Source: Halieaceae bacterium
Lineage (GTDB): Bacteria; Pseudomonadota; Gammaproteobacteria; Pseudomonadales; Halieaceae
Length of the DNA stretch: 35,423 nucleotides
Assembly (NCBI GenBank): GCA_028282105.1
Contig: JANQIO010000027.1
Coordinates: 1 to 35,423 of the forward strand
Direction: 5' to 3'
In this document: positions 1 to 8,434 of the stretch, one piece after another
How positions within the stretch are numbered: position 1 is the stretch's first letter
How the letters are laid out: each line of letters starts with the position of its first letter
The notes under the pieces: generated by a model
What the model saw: only the letters and a program-made list of their open reading frames with translations
What the model was told of the DNA's origin: nothing
Database searches by the model: none
Program-made: the position numbers and the translations under genes

Positions 1-491
1 AGCGCAAAGGTCATGGTCACCGCACCCTGCCCACGACCGTCGCGAGCGGCCATCTCCTCGCGCGTCAGGTAGGGATGTACCGCGATTACCCGGGCCGCCA
101 TTACCGCCTGCGCCTCTTCCGGGGTAGCCACGATGTGGAAGGCCTGATCGGCTTCCATGGCGCGAGTCATCTCCACCAGGAAGGTTCTCTCCACCACTTC
201 TTTTTCAATGTCGTCCACATCCCAGCGTTCATCGCGTTCCACGCCAGGCGGCTGGATGATCTGCATCTGGGCCAGGTTCAGAGGGGCGATATAAATACGA
301 CGGATACCATCGAACCACTCGCGCTTGGTGGCATCATCGGTCACATATACCTCGTCAGCCATGGAGTCCCTGACCTTGAAGTAGTTGGGATCGCCCTGCT
401 CCGGCGCCGAGTAATTGACTGTGTCCTGGGCCGCGCAGCCCGCCAGAACAGTGGCTGCGAGCACTGCCCCGAAAAATCGCCGTTGTGCCAT
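1..491 (-). CDS. Lipoprotein of unknown function, DUF3313-like (C-terminus beyond window)
   Basis: The reading frame is open from the ATG at 491-489 to the window edge, about 163 codons, so the C-terminus is missing. The start is supported by a good Shine-Dalgarno (AGGAGA) about 8 bases upstream. The first 19 residues form a short lipoprotein signal: positive MAQRR, a hydrophobic stretch, then lipobox LAGC with the acylated Cys at 19. The mature part is acidic and soluble (motifs RRIYIAPLNL, WDVDDIEKEVVE), without obvious catalytic residues. Its general look resembles DUF3313-type lipoproteins, but that assignment is tentative. It is probably anchored in the outer membrane facing the periplasm. 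It diverges from the TonB-dependent receptor gene with 88 bases between the two starts. No function can be given. Confidence 0.7.
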   Translation of the reverse strand, partial: MAQRRFFGAVLAATVLAGCAAQDTVNYSAPEQGDPNYFKVRDSMADEVYVTDDATKREWFDGIRRIYIAPLNLAQMQIIQPPGVERDERWDVDDIEKEVVERTFLVEMTRAMEADQAFHIVATPEEAQAVMAARVIAVHPYLTREEMAARDGRGQGAVTMTFA

Positions 492-542
492 TCGCCGTCT
501 CTCCTTTGCAAACGTGAGCCAAGTGTAGTCGAGCAGATTTCG

Positions 543-571
543 TTGGGCCAGCACCCGCTTTCCAGTACACT
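543..571 (+). promoter_or_regulatory. Candidate sigma-70 promoter of the TonB-dependent receptor gene
   Basis: A -35-like TTGGGC (543-548) and -10-like TACACT (566-571) are separated by 17 bases. The start codon lies only 8 bases after the -10 box and no Shine-Dalgarno is visible, so the transcript would have almost no leader. Pattern match only. Confidence 0.35.
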
Positions 572-579
572 GCCCGACC

Positions 580-2613
580 ATGAAATTCCGCCGACTTATC
601 GCCGCGCTGGCGCTTGGGAGCCCGCTGGTCGTGGCGTCCGAAACACAGCTCGAACACGTGATTGTCTCCGCCACCCAGCAGGACACCGGGCAGTTGGAGC
701 TGCCGCTCAGCGTTTCGCTACTGACCCGTGACGACCTGCTCAGCGTGCTTCATGTACACCCCAACGAGGTCTTCCAGCGGGTACCCGGCGCCTGGATTTC
801 CCGGGGCAACGGCCAGGAAAGCCTGACCGCCCTGCGCTCCCCGGTGTTGACCGGTCCCGGCAGCTGCGGCGCCTTCTTCATGGCGGCGGATGGGATTTCC
901 CTGCGAGCACCCGGATTCTGCAATGTCAACCAACTGTTTGACGCCAACACCGAGCAGGCCGGTCGCATCGAAGTCTTAAAGGGCCCTGGCACCGCCCTGT
1001 ATGGTTCCGGCGCCATGCACGGCCTGGTCAACGTGATTACCCCCGCTCCCAGCGACACCCTTACGCATCGTATAGGCGTGGAGGCCGGCCCCCACGACTA
1101 TCGACGGGGCCGCTACCTGCTTAGCAACACGGTGGGGCGGCACGGCTTCCTGGTCACCGGCAACGTGGCCTCGGACGGCGGCTATAAACGCAGTTCCGGG
1201 TTTGACCAGTACAAGGCCAACCTGCGGCATCGCTATGACGGCGACCGTTTCAGCGTCGACAGTATCCTTGCCCTGACCGACCTGGACCAGGACACCTCGG
1301 GGTTTATTACCGGCTTCGAAGCCTACCGGGATTCTGATCGCAAAAAGGAAAATCCCAACCCCGAGGCCTACCGCAAAGCGGACTCGCAGCGTTTCCAGAG
1401 CACGCTGACCCTGGAACTGGACGAATTCTCTCAGTTGGTGTTCACGCCCTACTGGCGCGACAACGACATGGAGTTCCTGCAGCACTTCCTGCCCTGGCAA
1501 CCGGTGGAGGAAAACGGTCACGAGAGCTTTGGCATCAACAGCAAGTACTATCGGGAAGGCAGCTGGCTCAAGAGCGTCAGCGGTATCGACCTGGAGAGCA
1601 CCGACGGCTGGCTGCGTGAGACCCAGGATGAACCTTTCAGCCCCAACCAGCCGGCGGGGGTGCACTACGATTACCAGGTCGATGCGCTGCTGGCGGCGGT
1701 CTGGACCCAGCTGAGCTGGGACCTTGCGCCCCAGCTCACCCTCAGCGCCGGTGCGCGCTTTGAATACACCGAGTACGACTACGACAACCGCACCGGCGAC
1801 GGGCCCGCCTGTGACCCCAGCGCCAGCGCCTGCCGCTTCTTCCGGCCGCCCGACCGCGAGGACGATTTCGAGAACTGGTCTTTGAATATCAGCGCGCTGT
1901 GGGACGTGATGCCCGGCCACGCCATGTTCCTGCGGGCCGCCCGCGGCTTCCGCGCGCCACAGACCACTGAGCTCTATCGGCTGCAGGGCAATCAGTCAGT
2001 GGCCGACCTGGACTCCGAGTCCCTGGACAGTATCGAGATTGGCGGTCGCGGTGCCTATCGCGGGTTCAGCTACGAGGTAGGGCTTTACTATTTCGAAAAG
2101 GATGATGTCATCTTCCAGGACGCCAACCGCTTCAATATTAGCGGCGCCAGCACCCTGCACTACGGCCTGGACCTGGGCCTGCGCTGGCAGCTCACGGACA
2201 GCCTGGACCTGGCCCTGGACGCCAGCTTCGCGCAGCACGAGTACGACAGTGACATCGATCTGCTTGGCACCAGCGGCAGCATCGAGGGGAACGCCATAGA
2301 TACGGCACCCGAGCACTTTGGCAGCGCGCGGGTCGGCTGGAACTTTCTGCCGCGTTACCGGGCTGAGCTGGAATGGGTGCACATGGGCGAGTACTACCTG
2401 GAGCCCGACAACCAACACGAGTACGAGGGCCATGACCTGGTCAACCTGCGGGTGACCGGCGCCTGGCGACAGTTTGACCTGGGTATCCGCGCCACCAACA
2501 TCACCGACCAGGACTACGCCGAGCGCGCCGACTTTGGCTTCGGCAGCTACCGCTATTTCGTGGGCGAGCCTCGTTCCTTTTACTTCGAAGTCGGCTACCG
2601 CTTTGCTCCCTAG
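580..2613 (+). CDS. TonB-dependent outer-membrane receptor
   Basis: A 677-residue outer-membrane active transporter, probably for a ferric siderophore, vitamin B12-like or other scarce ligand; the substrate cannot be read from sequence. Residues 1-20 are a signal peptide ending LVVAS. A TonB-box-like segment (EHVIVSA, about 25-31) follows, then a plug domain (about 35-155) with the typical [16 protein letters not shown] motif at 131-146, then a long beta-barrel with alternating aromatic strands and a C-terminal aromatic strand (FYFEVGYRF). Cys96 and Cys114 in the plug could form a disulfide. The length is normal for the family. It uses energy from TonB-ExbB-ExbD, which are not in this window. 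The stop overlaps the opposing trpS stop by four bases. No ribosome binding site precedes the ATG at 580, yet the signal peptide fits that start well. Confidence 0.9.
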   Translation: MKFRRLIAALALGSPLVVASETQLEHVIVSATQQDTGQLELPLSVSLLTRDDLLSVLHVHPNEVFQRVPGAWISRGNGQESLTALRSPVLTGPGSCGAFFMAADGISLRAPGFCNVNQLFDANTEQAGRIEVLKGPGTALYGSGAMHGLVNVITPAPSDTLTHRIGVEAGPHDYRRGRYLLSNTVGRHGFLVTGNVASDGGYKRSSGFDQYKANLRHRYDGDRFSVDSILALTDLDQDTSGFITGFEAYRDSDRKKENPNPEAYRKADSQRFQSTLTLELDEFSQLVFTPYWRDNDMEFLQHFLPWQPVEENGHESFGINSKYYREGSWLKSVSGIDLESTDGWLRETQDEPFSPNQPAGVHYDYQVDALLAAVWTQLSWDLAPQLTLSAGARFEYTEYDYDNRTGDGPACDPSASACRFFRPPDREDDFENWSLNISALWDVMPGHAMFLRAARGFRAPQTTELYRLQGNQSVADLDSESLDSIEIGGRGAYRGFSYEVGLYYFEKDDVIFQDANRFNISGASTLHYGLDLGLRWQLTDSLDLALDASFAQHEYDSDIDLLGTSGSIEGNAIDTAPEHFGSARVGWNFLPRYRAELEWVHMGEYYLEPDNQHEYEGHDLVNLRVTGAWRQFDLGIRATNITDQDYAERADFGFGSYRYFVGEPRSFYFEVGYRFAP

Positions 2614-3617
2614 CGAATGCTGGAGATTCCCACCGCGTCCCGCACCCGCGCCATCAGCTCGCCCGCCTCTACCCGCGCCCGGGCGGCACCCGCCTGCAAC
2701 ACCGCCTCAATATGGGCGGGGTCTTCCAGCAGCGCGTTGTAGCGCTCACGGGCCGGGGCCAGTTCCTCGTTGATCAGTGCGAACAGTTGTTTCTTGGCAT
2801 CTCCCCAGCCTATGCCATCGGCAAACTTTGCGCGCATCTCCTCAGTCTGTTCGGCGCTGGCAAAGGCTTCCCAGACCTGGAACACCGTGGAGTCATCCGC
2901 GTCCTTGGGTTCACCGGGCTCCAGCAGGTTGGTCTTGATCTTGTTGATGGCCTTCTGCAGGCGTTTTTCAGTGTCAAACAGTGGGATGGTGTTGTTGTAG
3001 CTCTTGCTCATCTTGCGGCCATCCAGTCCCTGCAAGACCGCCACGCTGTCATCCACCACCGCTTCCGGCAGCATAAAAATCTCGCCGAAATGGTGGTTGA
3101 AGCGCTGGGCAATGTCACGCGCCATTTCCACGTGCTGGATCTGGTCTTTACCGACCGGGATCTCCCCGGCCCGGAACATGAGGATGTCAGCGGCCATCAA
3201 CACCGGGTAGCTGAACAGGCCCATGGTGATGCCGAAGTCCGGGTCCTCGCCCGCCTCCTCGTTGACCTGCACTGCCGCCTTGTAGGCATGGGCTCGGTTC
3301 ATTAATCCCTTGGCGGCCTGGCAGTTCAGCACCCAGGTCAATTCGAGAATCTCCGGCACGTCACTCTGGCGGTAGAAGGTCGCCCTGTCGGTATCCAGGC
3401 CCAGGGCCAGCCAGGTGGCAGCAATCTCCTTGCTGGACTGGCGCACTTCTTCTGGATGCTTGTTCTTGATCAGGGCGTGATAGTCGGCGAGGAAATAGTA
3501 GCTCTCCACGCTGTCATCGCGACTGGCGGCAATCGCGGGGCGGATGGCGCCCACATAGTTGCCCAGGTGCGGCGTGCCGGTAGTGGTAATGCCGGTCAAT
3601 ACCCGTCGCTTGCTCAT
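2610..3617 (-). CDS. trpS: Tryptophanyl-tRNA synthetase
   Basis: Charges tRNA-Trp with tryptophan using ATP; a cytoplasmic class Ic synthetase. With the ATG at 3617 the protein is 335 residues and begins [10 protein letters not shown], as bacterial TrpS proteins commonly do. The frame is open to a TTG at 3641, and another ATG lies at 3629; none has a clear Shine-Dalgarno, so the start is uncertain by up to eight codons. The HIGH-equivalent signature TGTPHLGNY (about residues 13-21) and the signature KMSKS (202-206, within [11 protein letters not shown]) are intact. So is the [13 protein letters not shown] segment of the tryptophan/ATP site. Length is normal. It is a single gene, convergent with the TonB receptor and divergent from the cyclic-nucleotide-binding gene. 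Confidence 0.97.
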   Translation of the reverse strand: MSKRRVLTGITTTGTPHLGNYVGAIRPAIAASRDDSVESYYFLADYHALIKNKHPEEVRQSSKEIAATWLALGLDTDRATFYRQSDVPEILELTWVLNCQAAKGLMNRAHAYKAAVQVNEEAGEDPDFGITMGLFSYPVLMAADILMFRAGEIPVGKDQIQHVEMARDIAQRFNHHFGEIFMLPEAVVDDSVAVLQGLDGRKMSKSYNNTIPLFDTEKRLQKAINKIKTNLLEPGEPKDADDSTVFQVWEAFASAEQTEEMRAKFADGIGWGDAKKQLFALINEELAPARERYNALLEDPAHIEAVLQAGAARARVEAGELMARVRDAVGISSIR

Positions 3618-3776
3618 CTCAGTGTCCATGCCGAATTTCAAGGGGCGCCTATGATACTGAGGAAGCCCAGGGGTGGCTACGCCGCGCTACGCAGCGAAAA
3701 CCGAGAACGGCGTCACAGGCTCGCTCCACAAGCGGCCGTCGCCCGCGAAATTGCTCACATTTTGAGCGACCGGATT

Positions 3777-3829
3777 TGTCCCACACCGACTGAATCTGCA
3801 ACATATCAATGCAAACGTGGTGTGGGACA
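3777..3829. repeat. Perfect 11-bp inverted repeat with 31-base spacer between trpS and the cNMP-binding gene
   Basis: TGTCCCACACC at 3777-3787 is exactly the reverse complement of GGTGTGGGACA at 3819-3829. It lies in the longest non-coding stretch of the window (3618-3905, 288 bases), between two divergent genes. A smaller hairpin (GCTCA/TGAGC, 3753-3767) lies beside it. No T-run follows either arm, so a terminator is unlikely. A protein-binding operator or a leader-RNA stem are possible roles. Otherwise I see no gene in this stretch. Confidence 0.5.
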
Positions 3830-3905
3830 GCGGATGCCAACAGAGCTAGCGCTCCCCGCCACACCAGACAGGACCCCGCTGGGGTCACCCATGAGGGTAA
3901 AGGTG

Positions 3906-4361
3906 ATGGAAGTATCAAAACTGTTTTACATGTCGGAAATCCCGCTGTTTGAAGGCTTTTCCATGGAAGAGCTGAAGGAAATCGAAAAGCACCTCGTCAT
4001 GAAGAAGCTGGAGGCTGGCGCCGTGGTTTACAAGCAGGGCAGCAGCGGTCGCTCGGTGTGCTTTGTCGCCGAAGGTGAGCTGGAAGTCACTCGCGAAAGC
4101 GAAGACGGCCAGCAGACTGTGGCGTCCAAGTTCAAGGGCGACTCGGTCGGCGAAATGTCGATCATCGATGGCCTGGCCCGCTCAGCAGGCGTTCGCGCCG
4201 CAACGCCGGCCCTGGTGCTGGTGCTCAAGCGCGACGCCTTCGAAACGCTGGTATCAGAGCGTTCGGATATTGCCTTCAAGCTGCTGATGTCTCTCGCCAA
4301 GGCGCTCAGCCTGGCACTGCGTGACCGTGCCAAGCCGGTGCCCCATGCGAAAGTCGCTTAG
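3906..4361 (+). CDS. Single-domain cyclic nucleotide-binding protein (Crp-like sensor without DNA-binding domain)
   Basis: A 151-residue protein made almost entirely of one cNMP-binding domain (about residues 10-125). The phosphate-binding-cassette region reads GEMSIIDGLARSAGVRA, with the Gly-Glu and Arg-Ser-Ala that contact the cyclic phosphate and ribose in CRP/PKA-type domains. The polypeptide ends soon after the C-helix, leaving no room for a helix-turn-helix, kinase or channel. It probably senses cAMP or cGMP and passes the signal to a partner protein; this is inference. The start at 3906 is chosen because GAGG lies 9 bases upstream; an in-frame ATG at 3891 is possible. Its stop overlaps the stop of the opposing glycosyltransferase gene (TTAG, 4358-4361). 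Confidence 0.85.
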   Translation: MEVSKLFYMSEIPLFEGFSMEELKEIEKHLVMKKLEAGAVVYKQGSSGRSVCFVAEGELEVTRESEDGQQTVASKFKGDSVGEMSIIDGLARSAGVRAATPALVLVLKRDAFETLVSERSDIAFKLLMSLAKALSLALRDRAKPVPHAKVA

Positions 4362-5434
4362 GTCCGCTTCTCCAGCAGGGCTTCCAGCTCCGCGCGGTAG
4401 CGCGGCAGTAGCTCTGGCAGTTCCAGTGCGCTGACATCGGCGCGCGGCAGGGTCTGGCCCCTGGATTTCAGGCGCGCATAGTGCTCAATCTGCGCGCCCG
4501 CCTGGTCGGTGTCCCGATAGCGAAACTCTTTCCCGAACCACTCCGGGTAGGCCAGCCGGTCCGGCACCACCGGCGTACACCCCAGGGCAGCGCCCTCCAG
4601 CACAGACAAGCCCTGGAAGTCATGGGCGGCCGTAGACAGCACCACATCACAACGCCCCAACAGTTCCAGATAGCGCTCTCTGTCTTCAATGTAACCCCAG
4701 TGACCAAGGCGGTCATTGACTCCCAGCCGTGCCCGCAGCCGTTCGAACTCCGGCGGCTGGCGCCGGAATTGCTGCCCGACGACATGTAGCTGGTAGTCGA
4801 CAGTGTCCAGGGCCTCGATCAATTGCAGTAGCAGCGCGGGATCCTTGTCGAATTCCCAGCGATGGTTCCAGACCAACTGCAGCCTGCCCGGCTGCTGGCG
4901 CGGCGATCGCCCTGCCACGTTTACCGGCACCGGCAGCAGCCGCGCGCGCCCGGCCAGCAGTTCGCAGACACCGGCGGGTACCGCATCCGGCAGTCGCTTC
5001 AGCAAGTCCTCAACGCCGGCGAGAAAGGAGTCCAGGTTCCAGCGCGAATTGAACAGCAGTCGATCAGCCGCCAGTGCGCTGTACAGGCTGACCATTTGCG
5101 CCTCCAGCGTGCCGTGCTCGCCGGCGCCCTGCGGGTAGGCAAACTGGTTCTCGTGGAAATACAGGGCTGTCGGCAGTGCTGCCAGCGCTGGCACCAGGCC
5201 GCGCAGCGTGGCGAGATCCACCATGGACGTCGCCAGCAGTAAGTCGTAGCTGGCTTCCAGCGTTGCCCGCTCGGCGAGCGCCCAGCTCAGTGGGTTGCCG
5301 CGCACGCGCCAGGCAAAGTGACGCGGCGGCAGGTTTAAAGTTGTCCAGTGCCAGTCCGCAAGACCCTGCTGCAAGGCCTGCTGCCAGGCCCGGTGGCTGC
5401 GGGCGTGGTAGGCCGACAGCAGCAGAACACGCAT
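4358..5434 (-). CDS. tRNA-queuosine alpha-mannosyltransferase-like glycosyltransferase (DUF3524/QTMAN family)
   Basis: A 358-residue GT4-type glycosyltransferase related to animal GTDC1/QTMAN, which mannosylates queuosine in tRNA-Asp. The N-terminal family domain covers about 1-165, with LLSAYHARSH near the start, FHENQFAYP at 93-101 and LLFNSRWNLDSF at 127-138. The nucleotide-sugar-binding domain follows: NHRWEFDKDP at 190-199, HWGYIED at 245-251, and HDFQGLSVLEG around 271-281 carrying the usual donor-binding Glu. These align well with the animal enzyme from memory. In bacteria the substrate has, to my knowledge, not been established, so queuosine-tRNA mannosylation is inference. The start at 5434 gives a TGATG overlap with the upstream aminopeptidase gene, implying translational coupling. 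No queuosine-synthesis gene is in this window. Confidence 0.85.
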   Translation of the reverse strand: MRVLLLSAYHARSHRAWQQALQQGLADWHWTTLNLPPRHFAWRVRGNPLSWALAERATLEASYDLLLATSMVDLATLRGLVPALAALPTALYFHENQFAYPQGAGEHGTLEAQMVSLYSALAADRLLFNSRWNLDSFLAGVEDLLKRLPDAVPAGVCELLAGRARLLPVPVNVAGRSPRQQPGRLQLVWNHRWEFDKDPALLLQLIEALDTVDYQLHVVGQQFRRQPPEFERLRARLGVNDRLGHWGYIEDRERYLELLGRCDVVLSTAAHDFQGLSVLEGAALGCTPVVPDRLAYPEWFGKEFRYRDTDQAGAQIEHYARLKSRGQTLPRADVSALELPELLPRYRAELEALLEKRT

Positions 5435-6738
5435 CAGGCCTGACGGGCGCTCAGCGGTCTTTCCCAGTCCATGAAGCGCGACATGGCGCGACTCAGCCAC
5501 CAGGCATCGTGGGTGCCGGCCAGTTCACGCACCGAGTGCATGGCAAACTGCGGCGCACCGACGTCGAGGGTGCGGACGCCCAGTTCACCGGCGGTAATCG
5601 GCCCGATCGTGCTGCCGCAGGCCATATCAGTGCGCACCACAAATGACTGCACCGGAATATCGAGCTCGTTGCAGACCTGCCGGAACAGCGCCGCGGTTTC
5701 GCTATTGGAGGCATAGCGCTGATTGGCGTTGATCTTGATCACCGGGCCGGCATTTAACAGAGGGCCGTGGTTCTCGTCGTGCTTGGCGGCGAAATTGGGG
5801 TGCACGCCATGGGCGTTGTCGGCGGAAATCATCATCGACTGCTCGATCAGCCCGGCGTAGGCGCCAGCACTGCCGGCCAGGCGCTCGAGCACACCGCGCA
5901 GCAGTGGGCCCTGGGCGCCGGCGGCAGACTGGCTGCCAACTTCCTCATGGTCGTTGCAGACCAGCAGCCGGCTGGCTCCGCCACTGCTATCCAGCAGAGC
6001 GGAGAGCCCGGCAAAGCAGCTCAACAGGTTATCGAGCCGGGCCGATGCGAGAAACTCCCCCTCCAGGCCCACGCGCGACGGCGGCTGGGTGTCATAGCAA
6101 CAGAGTTCGTAGTCAAGTACCTGGCCCACCTCAAGCCCGGGATACTCTTCCCGCAGCCGCACGGCCAGCAGTTCCCGGAACTCGAGTTTCTCGCCCTGCC
6201 CCAGCAGCGGGACAATATCGGTTTGCGGGTTGACGCTGCGGCTGCTGTTGGCCTCACGGTCCAGGTGAATCGCCAGACTGGGAATGCAGGCCACCGGTGC
6301 GCGAAAATCCACCAGCGCTTTGCACAACTCACCGCCGGGACTGGTAAAACTCACCCGACCCGCCAACGACAGATCGCGATCAAACCAGGGATTCAGCAGC
6401 GCGCCGCCGTACACCTCAACACCCAGCTGGAGGTAACCTTTACTGTGTTTTTCGGGGTTGGGCTTGATCATCAGGCAGGGGCTGTCGGTATGGGCGCCCA
6501 CCATGCGCAGGCCCGCGGCCGGGCCCTGCTCAGCGCCGATCCGGAATGCCACCAGCGAACTGTCGTTGCGAGTCAGGTAGTAACCATGGCCGGCTTTCAG
6601 CGACCAGTCGCCCGCATCCGCCAGGGCGCTGAAGCCTGCGGCCTCGAGTCGAGCCACCATCTCTCGCACCGCATGAAATGGCGAGGTGGCACGACCCAGA
6701 AAGGCCATCAGTTCTTCGTTAAAGCTGTCGATATCCAT
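5434..6738 (-). CDS. apeB: M18-family aminopeptidase
   Basis: A 434-residue cytosolic zinc metallo-aminopeptidase of family M18 (aspartyl aminopeptidase/ApeB type), trimming N-terminal residues from peptides. Metal ligands and catalytic residues are recognisable: GAHTDSP (His83, Asp85), ARLDNL (Asp236), CNDHEEVGS (Glu265, Glu266) and FAMHSVREL (His401). Length is normal for the family. AAGG four bases before the ATG at 6738 serves as a weak ribosome binding site. Its stop overlaps the start of the glycosyltransferase gene by one base, and the dehydrogenase gene ends 10 bases upstream, so the three are probably one transcription unit. Specificity (Asp/Glu versus broad) cannot be told from the motifs. 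Confidence 0.95.
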   Translation of the reverse strand: MDIDSFNEELMAFLGRATSPFHAVREMVARLEAAGFSALADAGDWSLKAGHGYYLTRNDSSLVAFRIGAEQGPAAGLRMVGAHTDSPCLMIKPNPEKHSKGYLQLGVEVYGGALLNPWFDRDLSLAGRVSFTSPGGELCKALVDFRAPVACIPSLAIHLDREANSSRSVNPQTDIVPLLGQGEKLEFRELLAVRLREEYPGLEVGQVLDYELCCYDTQPPSRVGLEGEFLASARLDNLLSCFAGLSALLDSSGGASRLLVCNDHEEVGSQSAAGAQGPLLRGVLERLAGSAGAYAGLIEQSMMISADNAHGVHPNFAAKHDENHGPLLNAGPVIKINANQRYASNSETAALFRQVCNELDIPVQSFVVRTDMACGSTIGPITAGELGVRTLDVGAPQFAMHSVRELAGTHDAWWLSRAMSRFMDWERPLSARQA

Positions 6739-6748
6739 AGACCTTGTT

Positions 6749-7612
6749 TCACTCGCTCTTCAATCTGGCCAGCAGGCTTGAGGTGTCCCATCGCCCGCCG
6801 CCCATGTTTTGCACATCAGCATAGAAGCCATCGACCATCCGCGTCAGCTCCAGCGGCATGCCGAATCGTTCGCCTTCAGCCATCACCAGGGCCAGGTCCT
6901 TGCGCATCCAGTCAACCGCAAATCCGTGCTCGTACTCTCCAGCCAGCATGGTTCGATAGCGATTCTCCATCTGCCAGCTCTGGGCTGCGCCCTGGGCGAT
7001 CACCTCGACTACCGCCGCTGCATCAAGGCCGGCGCGCTCTGCGAAATCCAGGCCTTCGGCCAGGCCCTGCACCACCCCAGCAATGCAGATCTGGTTAACC
7101 ATCTTGGCAAGCTGGCCGCTGCCGGCTGGGCCCAGTAGCTTCACGCAGCGAGCGTAGTGCTCCAGCGTCGGCAGCGCCTGGGCAAATACTTCGGCATCAC
7201 CACCGACCATGATAGTGAGTTGGCCGTTTTCCGCCCCCGCCTGGCCACCCGAGACCGGCGCATCGAGAAAACCCACCTGCCGCTGCGCCGCGGCTGCCTC
7301 CAGCTCTCGGGCGAGCTCGGCGGACGCTGTGGTGTGGTCTACCAGAACCGCGCCGGCCTGCATCGCGTCGAGTGCTCCGTGCTCCCCGAGCAGCACCTGG
7401 CGCACATCGTCATCGTTGCCGACGCAGCACAGCACGATATCTGCCCCGGCTGCCGCCGCAGCCGGGGTTTCAGCCATTGCGCCGCCGTGGGCGCTGATCC
7501 ACGCTTCGGCCCGGGCCGAGCTACGGTTGTACACCGTGACTTCACAGCCGGCGGCGAGGTGGCGCGCCATGGGAAAACCCATGACACCCAGCCCGATGAA
7601 TGCAGCTTTCAC
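6749..7612 (-). CDS. Beta-hydroxyacid dehydrogenase (3-hydroxyisobutyrate dehydrogenase / tartronate semialdehyde reductase family)
   Basis: A 287-residue cytosolic NAD(P)-dependent oxidoreductase. The Rossmann motif GLGVMGFPMA is at 7-16, the substrate-binding signature DAPVSGGQAGAENG at about 117-130, and the catalytic Lys170 and Asn173 lie in GQLAKMVNQ. The NRSS after the second strand (29-32) suggests a preference for NADPH, which is an inference from family rules. The start is GTG at 7612, supported by a strong GAGAGGG ribosome binding site. The family covers 3-hydroxyisobutyrate, tartronate semialdehyde, succinic semialdehyde and related substrates; neighbours (aminopeptidase downstream, uppP upstream) do not narrow the choice. 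Confidence 0.88.
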   Translation of the reverse strand: MKAAFIGLGVMGFPMARHLAAGCEVTVYNRSSARAEAWISAHGGAMAETPAAAAAGADIVLCCVGNDDDVRQVLLGEHGALDAMQAGAVLVDHTTASAELARELEAAAAQRQVGFLDAPVSGGQAGAENGQLTIMVGGDAEVFAQALPTLEHYARCVKLLGPAGSGQLAKMVNQICIAGVVQGLAEGLDFAERAGLDAAAVVEVIAQGAAQSWQMENRYRTMLAGEYEHGFAVDWMRKDLALVMAEGERFGMPLELTRMVDGFYADVQNMGGGRWDTSSLLARLKSE

Positions 7613-7642
7613 TTGCGTCCCTCTCTCACGGTAAGACCTTAT

Positions 7643-8434
7643 CTAAATCCAGAACCAAAACAGTACAGCGCCCAGCAGGCATCGGTAGACCGCGAAAGGC
7701 AGAAAGCCCAGGCGCTGCACCCATTCCAGGAACAGCGCAATTGTCGCATAGGCGGTCAGGGCCGCCACGGCCATGGCCAGCAGCGTGGGCGGCCAGCTAA
7801 TCGTCTGCGCCGAGCTGCCAAGGTCTGCGCCGGCGAGGGCGGCAGCAGCGACGATAACCGGAATCGACAGCAGGAAGGAAAACCGGGCGGCCTGCTCTCG
7901 CCCCAGCCCGCAGAACAGCGCTGCGGTCATGGTGATGCCGGAACGCGACGTGCCCGGCACTAACGCCAGCACCTGCGCCATGCCAATCCAGATGGCGGCC
8001 GTCATATCCAGTTCTCTGCTACCGCCGCCACGTCGGTCCGCCACGGCCAGCAGTATGCCAAAGCCAATGGTGGCCGCTGCAATCACCGGTACACTGCGAA
8101 ACTGCCCGGCTACCAGGTCCCGTGCCAGCACGCCGACCACTGCCACCGGCAAGGTTGCCACCAGCAACTGCAGCACCAGGGTCGACTCGGCATTCAATTG
8201 CCGCGCAACCAAGGCGCGCAGGCTGCCCAGCATCAGCTCGACGAGCTCCCGGCGAAAATACAGGACGACCGCGCTCAGGCTGCCCAGGTGAACCGCAATA
8301 TCAAAGGCGACGCCCTGGTCAGCCCAGCCCAGCAGCTGGGCCGGCAAAATCAGGTGCGCGGAGCTTGAGATGGGCAGGAATTCCGTCAGACCCTGGATGA
8401 AGGCCAGCAGTATGGCCTGCAGCCATTCTGTCAC
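7643..8434 (-). CDS. uppP: Undecaprenyl-diphosphate phosphatase
   Basis: A 263-residue polytopic inner-membrane enzyme that dephosphorylates undecaprenyl diphosphate, recycling the lipid carrier for peptidoglycan and other surface polysaccharides. Both catalytic signatures of the BacA/UppP family are present: GLTEFLPISSSAH (15-27) and PGTSRSG (160-166, with the key Arg164). The rest is a series of hydrophobic helices. The start codon is GTG at 8434, overlapping the tsaB stop by four bases (GTGA), so the two genes are likely translationally coupled. Length is typical. Confidence 0.96.
   Translation of the reverse strand: MTEWLQAILLAFIQGLTEFLPISSSAHLILPAQLLGWADQGVAFDIAVHLGSLSAVVLYFRRELVELMLGSLRALVARQLNAESTLVLQLLVATLPVAVVGVLARDLVAGQFRSVPVIAAATIGFGILLAVADRRGGGSRELDMTAAIWIGMAQVLALVPGTSRSGITMTAALFCGLGREQAARFSFLLSIPVIVAAAALAGADLGSSAQTISWPPTLLAMAVAALTAYATIALFLEWVQRLGFLPFAVYRCLLGAVLFWFWI

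Noticed and set aside
75-731. 218-codon plus-strand frame at the window start
   Set aside because: It overlaps the start of the TonB receptor and the lipoprotein gene on the other strand, which has a proper lipobox and ribosome binding site.
5767-7098. 443-codon plus-strand frame across the aminopeptidase and dehydrogenase genes
   Set aside because: It spans two genes with full catalytic motifs on the other strand and shows no recognisable domain.
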